Assembly (NCBI RefSeq): GCF_947500705.1
Contig: NZ_CANMSY010000002.1
Location: 62,001-126,000 of the forward strand
DNA: 64,000 nucleotides
DNA from: an uncultured Brachybacterium sp.
GTDB lineage: Bacteria; Actinomycetota; Actinomycetes; Actinomycetales; Dermabacteraceae
Direction of reading: 5' to 3'
Shown: piece by piece, positions 11,620 through 20,600 of the stretch
Numbering within the stretch: position 1 is the first letter of the stretch
How the letters are laid out: each line of letters begins with the position of its first letter
The notes under the pieces: generated by a model
What the model was told of the DNA's origin: nothing
The model's input: only the letters and a program-made list of their open reading frames with translations
Database searches by the model: none
Made by a program: the position numbers and the translations under genes

Positions 11620-13173
11620 ATGGAATTGTTCGTACCCGTCGTCGGCGTCATCGTCGTCGTGGCGGTCGTTCTGCTGATCGCGCTGATCGTCCTGATCCGG
11701 AGCTACCGGATCGCGGCGCCGAACGAAGCGCTGATCATCACCGGCCGCAACGCGAAGACCAGCCCGACCGGCGACATCGATCTCGAATCCGGCAGCGCCC
11801 GGGTCATCATCGGTGGCCGCGCGATCGTGCGCCCCATCTTCGACCGCGCCTTCGTGCTGAGCCTGAGCTCGCGCCAGATCCCGGTCGAGGTCGATGGTTA
11901 CTCGATGAACGGCATCTTCCTGCGCCTGCGCGGGGTGGCGCAGGTCAAGGTCGGGGGCAATATCGACGACGTGCGCAAGGCCTCGCAGCGCTTCCTCGAC
12001 CAGCAGCAGCAGATCGATCACTACACCCAGGAGATCCTCTCCGGCACCCTGCGCGCCGTGGTCGGCACCCTGAGCGTCGAGCAGATCATCCGCGACCGCG
12101 CGTCCTTCGCCTCCCAGGTGCAGGCCGAGTCCGAGCACTCGATGAACAACCAGGGCCTGGTCATCGACACCTTCCAGATCTCCGCCATCGAGGATGACGG
12201 CTCCTACCTGCGGGACTGGGGCCGCCCCGAGGCGGCACTGGTCGCCAAGCGCGCGGCGATCGCCGAGTCGGACGCGAACCGTGAGTCGACCCAGGCCAGC
12301 AACCTCAACCTCCAGCAGGAGGCCGAGTCGAAGCAGGCCTTCGACCTCCGCAACGCGGAGATCAAGGAGGAGACCGACGCTCGGCAGGCTGTCGCCGATG
12401 CGTCCGGTCCTCTCGCGCGTGCCGCTCAGCAGCAGCGGATCATCGAGCAGGAAGAGATGATCGCGGTCCGCAACAATGATCTGCGCGAGAAGCAGCTGAT
12501 CGCCGAGGTCCACAAGCCCGCCGAGGCCAAGCGCTACGCCGAGCAGCAGGATGCGGACTCCAAGAAGTACACGCGCATCGCCGAATCCGAGGCCCAGCTG
12601 CAGGACGAGCGCAACCGCGCCGAGTCCCGCAAGGTCACCTCGGACGCCGAGGCCCACGCCATCGAGGCCCGTGGCCGCGCCGAGGCCGAGGTCGAGCTGC
12701 AGCGTCGTTCCAAGGACGCCGAGGCCGTTCGGCTCGAGGGTCAGGCCGAGGCCGACGCCCTGCGTGCCAAGGGTGAGGCCGAGGGTGCGGCGATCCGTGC
12801 CAAGGGCGACGCCGAGGCGGAGACCACTCGTGCTCGTGCCGAGGCCTACAAGCAGTTCAACGACGCCGCCGTGCTCAACCAGGTGCTCGAGGTGCTGCCG
12901 GCCGTCGCGAACGAGCTGGCCGCGCCGTACTCGAACATCTCCAACCTGTCGGTGTTCTCCACCGATGGCGAGGCGAAGATCGGGCAGAACATCTCGGTGG
13001 GACTCGCCCAGGTGCTGGACATGGTCAAGTCCACCACCGGGGTCGACTTCCAGGACACCCTCAAGCGCGCCGCCGATGGCGGCCGCGTGGTGCGTGAGCA
13101 GGCCGAGCACACGGAGGGCGCGTCGTCCACCGTCCCGTCTGCGACTTCTGACACCGAGGCCGACGAGGCCTGA
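11620..13173 (+). CDS. Flotillin-like SPFH/band-7 membrane protein
   Basis: Membrane-organising scaffold of the flotillin (FloT/YuaG) group, 517 residues. A single N-terminal membrane segment (about residues 5-27) is followed by the SPFH domain (about 30-200, including FDRAFVLSLSSRQIPVEVDG). A long charged coiled coil (about 210-420) is dense in AEA and EAE repeats such as AEADALRAKGEAEGAAIRAK. The C-terminal region resembles other flotillins. The start ATG has GGGGGA seven bases upstream. Flotillin genes often sit beside an NfeD-type gene, and none is present here. It is flanked by hairpins on both sides and looks monocistronic. Confidence 0.9.
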   Translation: MELFVPVVGVIVVVAVVLLIALIVLIRSYRIAAPNEALIITGRNAKTSPTGDIDLESGSARVIIGGRAIVRPIFDRAFVLSLSSRQIPVEVDGYSMNGIFLRLRGVAQVKVGGNIDDVRKASQRFLDQQQQIDHYTQEILSGTLRAVVGTLSVEQIIRDRASFASQVQAESEHSMNNQGLVIDTFQISAIEDDGSYLRDWGRPEAALVAKRAAIAESDANRESTQASNLNLQQEAESKQAFDLRNAEIKEETDARQAVADASGPLARAAQQQRIIEQEEMIAVRNNDLREKQLIAEVHKPAEAKRYAEQQDADSKKYTRIAESEAQLQDERNRAESRKVTSDAEAHAIEARGRAEAEVELQRRSKDAEAVRLEGQAEADALRAKGEAEGAAIRAKGDAEAETTRARAEAYKQFNDAAVLNQVLEVLPAVANELAAPYSNISNLSVFSTDGEAKIGQNISVGLAQVLDMVKSTTGVDFQDTLKRAADGGRVVREQAEHTEGASSTVPSATSDTEADEA

Positions 13174-13224
13174 CCGATCAGAGCCTGATCGGGCACGCCC
13201 GATCCGTCGGAGCAGTTGTTCCTC

Positions 13225-13262
13225 AGCGCCCCGGTCCCTCCTCATGGAGGGGCCGGGGCGCT
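13225..13262 (+). terminator. Terminator of the flotillin-like gene
   Basis: A 17-bp inverted repeat with one G.U pair and the 4-base loop tcat, 51 bases after the stop codon of the SPFH gene. It is very stable and isolates that gene from pfkA. Confidence 0.85.
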
Positions 13263-13436
13263 CTGCTGTCCGGGCAGTTCCCGGTCTCGCAACCTGCCGT
13301 TCACCAGCAGGTGCTCCCGGGTCTCACCAGGCCGGTGGTCCTTCCTCCGCCGCATCGAAGGGCTCTAGGCTGAAGACGGCGAGCGGGCGATCCACTCGCT
13401 GTCCTCCCAGGCCGAGTCGAGAAGAGGCACTACCCC

Positions 13437-14465
13437 GTGAAGATCGGAATCCTGACCTCCGGTGGCGACTGCCCCGGCCTGAACGCCGTGATCCGCGGCG
13501 CGGTGATCAAGGGCGACAAGCTCTTCGAGGACGAGTTCATCGGGTTCAAGGACGGCTGGCGGGGAGTGATCGAGAACGACTGGATCACTCTGCCACGACG
13601 ACGGGTGCGAGGCATCGGCCGCATCGGCGGCACCATCCTGGGCACCTCCCGCTCCAACCCCTTCGCCGACGGCGAGGACGGCGCGGAGATCGTGCGCCGC
13701 CACCTGGACGAGAACGACATGGACGCGATCATCGCGATCGGCGGCGACGGCACCCTGTTCACCGCGAACCGGCTCTACGAAGCGGGCATCCCGGTGATCG
13801 GAGTGCCCAAGACCGTCGACAACGACCTCGACGCCACCGACTACACCTTCGGCTTCAACACCGCGGTGGAGATCGCCACCGAGTCCCTGGACCGACTGCG
13901 GATCACCGGAGACTCCCACCACCGCTGCATGGTGGCGGAGGTGATGGGGCGCAGCGTCGGCTGGATCGCGCTGCACTCGGGGATGGCCGCGGGAGCGCAC
14001 GTGATCTGCCTGCCGGAGTTCCCGCTGTCGCTCGAGGAGATCTGTGAGCACGTGAAGTCCGCCTTCGACCGCGGCCGGGCCCCGCTGGTGGTGGTCGCCG
14101 AGGGCTTCGTCCCCCGGGACGCCCCGGAGGGCTTCATGAAGTACGACCTCGACGAGTTCGGACGCCCGCGCTTCGGCGGGGTGGCAGAGGTGCTGGCCCC
14201 GCTGATCGAGGAGCGACTGGGCATCGAGTCCCGGGCCACGGTGCTGGGCCACATCCAGCGCGGCGGCGAGCCGACCGGCTATGACCGGGTGCTCGCCACG
14301 AGGCTCGGCACCGCCGCCGTGGACCTCGTCCACGAGGGCCGCTTCGGCCGGATGGTCGCGCTGCGCGGCACCGACATCGTGGATGTGCCGCTCACCGAGG
14401 CGATCGACAGCATCAAGCGCGTGCCCGAGTCCCGCTGGCGCGAAGCCGAGGTGCTCTTCGGCTGA
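13437..14465 (+). CDS. pfkA: 6-phosphofructokinase
   Basis: Phosphorylates fructose 6-phosphate, the committed step of glycolysis, in the cytoplasm. Length is 342 residues, usual for actinobacterial PFKs. GGDGT at residues 102-106 has glycine at the position that favours ATP (aspartate there marks pyrophosphate enzymes). VPKTVDNDL carries Lys125, as in the group that includes pyrophosphate and actinobacterial enzymes, where E. coli PfkA has glycine. I therefore infer ATP as donor with less certainty than the fold. MVAEVMGR and the PTGYDR-type C-terminal motif are present. The start is GTG at 13437 with AGAGG upstream. A TAGGCT box at 13366-13371 is a possible -10. Confidence 0.95.
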   Translation: MKIGILTSGGDCPGLNAVIRGAVIKGDKLFEDEFIGFKDGWRGVIENDWITLPRRRVRGIGRIGGTILGTSRSNPFADGEDGAEIVRRHLDENDMDAIIAIGGDGTLFTANRLYEAGIPVIGVPKTVDNDLDATDYTFGFNTAVEIATESLDRLRITGDSHHRCMVAEVMGRSVGWIALHSGMAAGAHVICLPEFPLSLEEICEHVKSAFDRGRAPLVVVAEGFVPRDAPEGFMKYDLDEFGRPRFGGVAEVLAPLIEERLGIESRATVLGHIQRGGEPTGYDRVLATRLGTAAVDLVHEGRFGRMVALRGTDIVDVPLTEAIDSIKRVPESRWREAEVLFG

Positions 14466-14490
14466 GGGGCTCTCCAAAGGAGGAGCACGG

Positions 14491-15423
14491 CTAGAGCAGT
14501 TCTGCCACCGCATCCTCGAGGCGGGGATACCGGAAATGGAAGTCTGCCTCGTCCAGCACGCGAGAGGTCGCGTGGCGCCCGGTGAGCCCCAGTGCCGGGT
14601 CAGTGCGCAGCAGCGCCGCACCCAGCCGCAGCAGCGGTGCCGGGGTGGGGACGCCGAACGGCCGACCGACGACCCGGCGCAGGATCCGCATCAGCTCGGC
14701 GTTCCGCACCGGATGTGGAGCGGCGGCGACGACGATCCCCGAGGGCAGCGCCGGCGGCTCGAGCCCGAGCGCCGCGAGCACGATCCGCACCCAGTCCTCG
14801 ACGTGGATCCAGCTCACCCATTGCTGACCGGTCCCCACCGGCCCGCCGAGACCCCAGCGGGCCAGCAGCAGCAGCCGCTCGAGCGCCGGCGTCCCCGCCT
14901 CCAGCACGATGCCGGTGCGCAGCACTGCTTGATGGTCGGTTCGTGCTGGCTCGGCAGCACGCTCCCAGGGCTCGGCGACCCCTGTCATCTGTGGCAGCCC
15001 TACGGGCAGGGGGCTCGTCTCGTCCAGCAGCTGCTCTCCGGCGTCGGACCAGATCGCGCTGGTGGAGGCCTGGACCCACCGCGCCAGAGGCTGCTCGAGG
15101 CGCCGGGACGCTTCGGCGAGCGCTGAGGTCGCCTCGACCCGGGAGCGGGTGAGGTCGGCGATGTTCTCTGGCGTCGGCCGGGCGTCGACGAGCCGCCCCG
15201 CCAGGTTGACCACGGCGGTTCCCCGCGGTTCGAGCTCCTGCGCCCAGGGGCCGAGGGTGCGGCCGTCCCAGTGCTCATCGCGCACGCCGTGGCGCTGGGC
15301 GGCAGGGCGCGGCGTCCGGGTCAGGACCACGACGTCGTGCCCGCGCTGGACCAGGACGGCGCTCAGGGCACGGCCCAGGCTGCCGGAGCCACCGGCGATG
15401 ACGATGCGCATCGTGTCGCTCAC
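14491..15423 (-). CDS. TIGR01777-family NAD(P)-binding epimerase-like protein
   Basis: Extended short-chain-dehydrogenase fold of the YfcH/TIGR01777 family, 310 residues. The Rossmann glycine motif GGSGSLGRAL is at about residues 11-20. VVNLAGRLVDARPTPENI and STSAIWSDAGEQLLDE match the family, and the C-terminal segment GRHATSRVLDEADFHFRYP is its typical tail. Members have no firmly known substrate; YfcH-like proteins have been linked to division and cell-wall phenotypes only indirectly. The GTG start overlaps the stop of the upstream dehydrogenase-like gene by four bases (GTGA), so the two are cotranslated. An ATG four codons in is an alternative start. Confidence 0.85.
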   Translation of the reverse strand: MSDTMRIVIAGGSGSLGRALSAVLVQRGHDVVVLTRTPRPAAQRHGVRDEHWDGRTLGPWAQELEPRGTAVVNLAGRLVDARPTPENIADLTRSRVEATSALAEASRRLEQPLARWVQASTSAIWSDAGEQLLDETSPLPVGLPQMTGVAEPWERAAEPARTDHQAVLRTGIVLEAGTPALERLLLLARWGLGGPVGTGQQWVSWIHVEDWVRIVLAALGLEPPALPSGIVVAAAPHPVRNAELMRILRRVVGRPFGVPTPAPLLRLGAALLRTDPALGLTGRHATSRVLDEADFHFRYPRLEDAVAELL

Positions 15424-16652
15424 CGGGGCAGTGCCGTGCGGGGTGCTCCGATGTCGCCGAGCAGGGCCTTGGCGTAGGAGGCATGCACGGATTCCTCGTC
15501 GGAGGGGTGGTACATGCCGGCGCGCACGTCTCGGGAGAGGCGTTCCAGCTCGCTGCGGCGGAAGTACTGGGCGCCTCCGCTGGCACGCAGCACCTGGTCC
15601 ACGGCGGCGATCGCCGTCTCGGTGGCGCGGGACTTGACCCCGGAGAAGTGCAGGAACCAGCGCGGCCCGTGGTCGGTCAGGCCCGTGCCCTGCTCCCCCG
15701 TCCCCAGGGCGTCGAGATCGGCCATCACCTTCTCGATCTGCAGGATGACGCCGTCCACTGCGATCGCTGCGTCCGCCAGGCGCCAGCGGATGTCCGGATC
15801 GTCGGCGTGGACGATCCCCTTGGTGGCGTTACGCCGGGTGGTGGCGATCCGGGTGCCGACGGCGATCGCGCGTTCGGCGATGCCGGTGTACACAGAGGCG
15901 ATCAGCAGCTCGAAGGCACCGAAGATGCCCATCACGAAGGGGTCCTGGTTGGGGCCGACGGGAGTGCTGGTCAGCACACGGTCCGCAGCGACCGGCGCCG
16001 AGCGCAGCCTGGTGGTGCGGGACTGGGAGGGGCGCATGCCATGGGTGTCCCAGTCGTCGAGCACCTCGATGGATGCGGTGCGCTCGAGCACGCCGAACAG
16101 CAGCTTCGGATCCGCTTCGCTCGCCTCGGCGACACGGCCGTGCACCACCAATCGGTCCCAGACCGGCGCGAGGGAGGTGAAGATCTTGGTGCCGGTGAGC
16201 TGGAATCCACCGCCCGGCTGCTCGTCGGCGCGCGTCGAGGAGTCGAAGAGCATCGCGTCGTTGCCGGCCTCGGAGATGCCGAAGGCGAACAGCTGATCTG
16301 CAGCCGCATCCTCGAGGACGGTACGCACACTGTCCACGCCGAGACGATGGGTGTGCAGTGCCGCACCGGTGACCACCAGGTGCATGTTCATCGACAGCGC
16401 CGTGGCCGGTGCGGCCTGGGCGAGTCGACGCTGGATCCGCGTCGCCTCCAGCAGCGAGGCTCCCAGGCCGCCGAGCTCGGTGGGGACCAGCAGCCGCAGA
16501 TAGCCGCGCTCGCGCAGGTCAGCGAGATCGTCGTCGGGGAAGGTGTTCTCCCGGTCATGGACCACCGCGCGTTCGCGGAAGGAGTCCAGCAGCGCGTCCG
16601 GCAGGAAGGCGTCAGGAGTGAGGGCGGGGTCTGCGGCGTCGGAGGCGTTCAT
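15420..16652 (-). CDS. Acyl-CoA dehydrogenase family flavoprotein
   Basis: Flavoprotein of the acyl-CoA dehydrogenase fold, 410 residues. The N-terminal helical domain (about 20-130), the middle beta domain with GISEAGNDAMLFDSSTRA, GGFQLTGTKIFTSLA and WDTHGMRPSQSRTTRL, and the C-terminal four-helix domain are all recognisable. The usual catalytic Glu and terminal fatty-acid motif are not evident. The tail SRDVRAGMYHPSDEESVHAS differs from beta-oxidation enzymes and recalls the broader group that includes flavin monooxygenases such as DszC. The substrate is unknown. A TAGCGT box lies six bases before the ATG, with no Shine-Dalgarno sequence. It overlaps the TIGR01777 gene downstream. Confidence 0.8.
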   Translation of the reverse strand: MNASDAADPALTPDAFLPDALLDSFRERAVVHDRENTFPDDDLADLRERGYLRLLVPTELGGLGASLLEATRIQRRLAQAAPATALSMNMHLVVTGAALHTHRLGVDSVRTVLEDAAADQLFAFGISEAGNDAMLFDSSTRADEQPGGGFQLTGTKIFTSLAPVWDRLVVHGRVAEASEADPKLLFGVLERTASIEVLDDWDTHGMRPSQSRTTRLRSAPVAADRVLTSTPVGPNQDPFVMGIFGAFELLIASVYTGIAERAIAVGTRIATTRRNATKGIVHADDPDIRWRLADAAIAVDGVILQIEKVMADLDALGTGEQGTGLTDHGPRWFLHFSGVKSRATETAIAAVDQVLRASGGAQYFRRSELERLSRDVRAGMYHPSDEESVHASYAKALLGDIGAPRTALPR

Positions 16653-16658
16653 GGCTCC

Positions 16659-16664
16659 ACGCTA
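16659..16664 (-). promoter_or_regulatory. -10 box of a probable leaderless mRNA (acyl-CoA dehydrogenase-like gene)
   Basis: TAGCGT is followed by six bases and the ATG. Transcription would start at or next to the start codon. See the finding on the recurrent TANNNT arrangement. Confidence 0.5.
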
Positions 16665-16689
16665 GAGCACCTGTGCTGAGAGCGGCGGC

Positions 16690-16706
16690 CCTCTCGGCCG
16701 GAGAGG
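16690..16706 (-). terminator. Weak hairpin downstream of the phosphodiesterase-fold gene
   Basis: Six-bp stem (cctctc / gagagg, 5-base loop), 50 bases past the stop codon at 16756 in the minus direction. It is the only candidate terminator in this gap. Confidence 0.35.
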
Positions 16707-16755
16707 TCGAGGAGCACGCTGCACCGACCGTTCGCCTCGACTTCTCAGCACCTCC

Positions 16756-17562
16756 TCAGCACTGCGGGCTGTGCACCGTCGCCACCACGGGGCGATGGTC
16801 CGAGGAGCGCCGGGCTCCCACCTCGACTCGGCAGACTTCGATCTCGCCGCGCACCCAGAGCGAGTCGATGCGCCGCACGGGGAGGCGGGCCGGATGGGTC
16901 GCGAGCCTCAGGCTGCGCAGCGTCGTCACGACGGCGCCGAACTGCTCGCGAACCGGCGAGCGCCAGCTCCTCTTCTGGACGGCCACGTCTCTCCATCCGG
17001 TGGCGGCGAGCGCCGCCAGCTCCGGTGAGGAGGGATCGGCATTCATGTCCCCCATCAGCACCGCCGGCCCCTCGAGGCCCCGGGCGAGGCGGACGATGCC
17101 CTGCACCTGGGCGGTGCGATGCGCGCGGCTGGCGTTGTCGAGGTGGGTCACCAGCACCTCGAGCTCCTGCTCCCCCGGCCCGCGGACCTTCGCCTGGAGC
17201 ACGCCGCGGGTCTCCGCCGGCCGCTCATGGCCCGGGTGAGCGGGCAGCAGGTGCACGGCGTGGGAGAGGATCTCGCGCCGGGTCAGCAGCGCGAGCCCGT
17301 AGCGACGGCTCGACTCGCCCTCACCGACGGGCGGAAGTTCGAGGGCGGCGCCGAAGCAGACCTGCATCCCCAGCAGCTCGCCGAGGCGCGCGGCCTGGTC
17401 CTCATATCCGGAGCGGGGACCGAATCCCTGGTCCACCTCCTGCAGACCGATCACGTCGGCGTCGAGCGCCGCGATCTCCCGGGCGGTGCGCACGAGATCC
17501 ACCCGGCCGTCGTCGCCGAGCCCGTGGCGGATGTTGAAGGTCGCCACCCGCCACGTGCTCAT
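16756..17562 (-). CDS. Endonuclease/exonuclease/phosphatase family protein
   Basis: Metal-dependent phosphodiesterase fold, 268 residues from the ATG at 17562. ATFNIRHG (Asn metal/phosphate site), VIGLQEVDQG (Glu metal ligand), VLVTHLDN, LMGDMNADP (Asp/Asn pair) and the terminal SSDHRPVVA (Asp-His catalytic pair) appear in canonical order. No signal peptide is visible, so it is probably cytoplasmic. Substrates range from nucleic acids to phospholipids and cannot be told here. The start is the last of several ATGs in a 16-bp repeat array directly after dnaE. AGGTGA lies just upstream of it. A GTG at 17586 in frame is an alternative. Confidence 0.85.
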   Translation of the reverse strand: MSTWRVATFNIRHGLGDDGRVDLVRTAREIAALDADVIGLQEVDQGFGPRSGYEDQAARLGELLGMQVCFGAALELPPVGEGESSRRYGLALLTRREILSHAVHLLPAHPGHERPAETRGVLQAKVRGPGEQELEVLVTHLDNASRAHRTAQVQGIVRLARGLEGPAVLMGDMNADPSSPELAALAATGWRDVAVQKRSWRSPVREQFGAVVTTLRSLRLATHPARLPVRRIDSLWVRGEIEVCRVEVGARRSSDHRPVVATVHSPQC

Positions 17563-17620
17563 CGCTTCACCTGCCCATCGCCTCACCTGCTCGTCACTTC
17601 ACCTGCTCATCGCCTCACTG
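17557..17620 (-). repeat. 16-bp tandem repeat array carrying AGGTGA-ATG modules
   Basis: Four 16-base units lie head to tail at 17557, 17573, 17589 and 17605 (the last degenerate at its end). On the minus strand the unit reads roughly AGGTGARGCGATGRGC. The dnaE TGA stop is inside the first unit transcribed, and the ATG of the next gene is in the last. ATGs also occur at 17610 and 17578; each is followed after two codons by the TGA of the next AGGTGA. Confidence 0.9.
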
Positions 17621-20600
17621 CAGGCAGCTGGGGCCCAGCAGCGTCTTCAGCGAGGCGTACAGCGCGGCCGAGGGGTTCACCGAGAGCCGCTTGTCCAGCT
17701 GCATCAGGGTGGTCCGGCCCGGCTCCTGCAGGCGCAGCCGCACCTCGCTGGCGCCGGGATTGTCCTCCAGCACCCCCCGCAGCTCGCTGACCACACGCTC
17801 CGTGGCGCGAGTGGCCGGCAGGGCGATGACCACGGGCCCGTCGGCCCCTCCCCCGGTCTCAGGGATGGTCATCTCCATCACCCGCAGCTCGGGCATGCCT
17901 TTGGAGGTGTCCACCCGCCCCTTCATCGAGACGATGAGGTCCTCGGCGAGCTCCCCCGCGACGGTCATGTAGGTGGAGGGGAACATCAGGCAGTCGATCG
18001 AGCCCTCGAGGTCCTCGACCGTGGCGATCGCCCACATGTCGCCCTTCTTGGTGGTCTTGCGCTGAAGGGTCGTGATCAGACCGGCGATGGTCACCATGGC
18101 GCCGTCCTCGACGGCTCCGTCATCGGCCAGGGCGCTGATCGACGTCGAGGAGTTCTGGGCGATGACGTGCTCGAGCCCGTACAGCGGGTGATCGGAGACG
18201 TACAGGCCCAGCATGTTCCGCTCGAAGGCGAGCTTCTCCTTGCGGTCCCACTCGGGCAGATCCGGGATCGTGATGGTCGCGGCGGAGCCGGTGGCCATGT
18301 CGCCGTCGTCTCCTCCGCCGCCGAAGACATCGGCGAAGAGGTCGTACTGGCCCTGGGCCTCCTTGCGCTTCACGTCGACCACGGAGTCCACCGCGTCCTC
18401 GTGGATCAGCACCAGCGAGCGGCGGTTCGCGCCGAGCTCGTCGAAGGCACCACCCTTGATCAGCGACTCGATGGTGCGCTTGTTGCACACCGACAGCGGC
18501 ACCTTGTCCAGGAAGTCGGTGAAGGAGGTGAAGGCACCCTTCTCCTGGCGGGTCCGGATGATCTCCTCGACCACATGCGCGCCGACGTTGCGGATCGCCG
18601 AGAGCCCGAAACGGATGTCCTCACCGACGGCGGAGAAGTACAGATCGGATTCGTTCACATCCGGCGGCAGCACGGTGATGCCGCGGTGGCGGCAGTCGCC
18701 GAGGTACAGGCCCAGCCGGTCGCGGTTCTCCTGGGTGGAGGTCAGCAGCGCCGCCATGTACTCGGTGGGGTGGTTCGCCTTGAGGTAGCCGGTCCAGTAG
18801 GAGATCACCCCGTAGGCGGCGGAGTGCGACTTGTTGAAGGCGTAGTCGGCGAACGGCATGAGCGTCTCCCACAGCGCCGTCACCGCCTCCTTCGAGTACC
18901 CGTTCTCCTGCATGCCGGCCTCGAAGGAGGCGAACTGCTTGTCCAGCTCCGACTTCTTCTTCTTGCCCATGGCGCGGCGCAGGATGTCGGCCTGACCGAG
19001 CGAGTAGCCGGCGACCTTCTGCGCCGTCTGCATGACCTGCTCCTGGTAGACCAGCACGCCGTAGGTCTCCCCGAGGATCTCCGCGAGCGGCTCCTCGAGC
19101 TCCGGATGGATCGGGGTGATCGGCTGCAGTCCGTTCTTGCGCAGCGCGTAGTTGGTGTGGGAGTTCATGCCCATCGGGCCCGGTCGATACAGCGCCGAGA
19201 CGGCGGTGATGTCACCGAACTGGTCGGGCTTCATCTGCCGCAGCAGGGTGCGCATGCCGGAGCCGTCCAGCTGGAACACGCCGAGCGTGTCCCCCTTCTG
19301 CAGCAGCTCATAGGTCTTCTGATCGTCGAACGGAAGCGTCTCCAGGTCCGGCGGGACCTTCCCGTTGCGCTCCATGTTCGCGACCGCGTCGGAGAGCACG
19401 GTGAGGTTCCGCAGCCCCAGGAAGTCCATCTTCAGCAGACCGAGGGTCTCGAGCGTGGGGTACTCGAACTGGGTGATGATCTGGCCGTCCGAGGGGCGAC
19501 GCATCATCGGGACGATGTCCTTCAGCGGGTGGCTGGACATGATCACGGCGCAGGCATGCACGCCCCAGCCGCGGGTCAGTCCCTCGACGCCTCGGGCGAT
19601 CTCGACCACCTTCTGGACGTCGGGGTCCTCGTCGTGCATCCGACGGAACTCCCCGGCCTCGGCGTAGCGCTTGTCCTCGGGGTCGAAGATCCCGTTGACC
19701 GAGATGTCCTTGCCCATCACCGTGGGCGGGAGGGTCTTGGTGAGCTTGTCGCCCATCGCGAAGGGGTAGTCGAGCACGCGGGCGGCGTCCTTGAGCGAGT
19801 TCTTCGTCTTCATCACGCCATAGGTGATGACCTGGGCGATGCGGTCGTCGCCGTACTTGCGCTCGACGTACTCGATGACTTCGCCGCGGCGGCGATCATC
19901 GAAGTCGACGTCGAAGTCGGGCATGGACACGCGGTCGGGGTTCAGGAACCGCTCGAAGAGCAGACCGTGCTCGAGCGGGTCGAGGTCGGTGATGCGCATC
20001 GCGTAGGCGACCATCGAGCCGGCGCCGGAGCCACGGCCCGGGCCCACCCGGATGCCCTGCTCCTTGGCCCACTTGATGTAGTCGGAGACCACCAGGAAGT
20101 AGCCGGGGAAGCCCATCTGCAGGATGACCGAGACCTCGTAGTCGGCACGCTGCTGGACCTCGTCTGGGATGCCGGAGGGGTAGCGGTACTCCAGGCCCCG
20201 CTGGATCTCCTTGACGAACCAGGACTCCTCGTCCTCCCCGGGAGGGGTGGGGAAGTTCGGCATGTAGTTCGCGCCCTCGTCGGTGGTGCGGAACTCGACC
20301 TCGCACATCTCGGCGATGGTCAGGGTGTTGTCGCACGCCTCGGGGAACTCACGGAACAGCTCGCGCATCTGCCGCGCCGATTTCAGGAAGTAGCCGGAGC
20401 CGCCGAACTTGAAACGGTTGGGGTCGTTCAGCCGTGACCCGGAGTTGATGCACAGGAGCACGTCCTGGATCTGCGCATCGTCCTCGGTGACGTAGTGCAG
20501 GTCGTTGGTGGCCACCAGCGGGGCACCGATCGCCCTGCCCACCTCCAGCAGGTCCTTGGTGACCCGCTTCTCGATGTCCAGGCCGTGGTCCATCAGCTCG

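Noticed and set aside
17486..20437. 983-codon plus-strand frame opposite dnaE
   Set aside because: Antisense shadow of a polymerase with complete motifs; no ribosome binding site and biased low-complexity composition.
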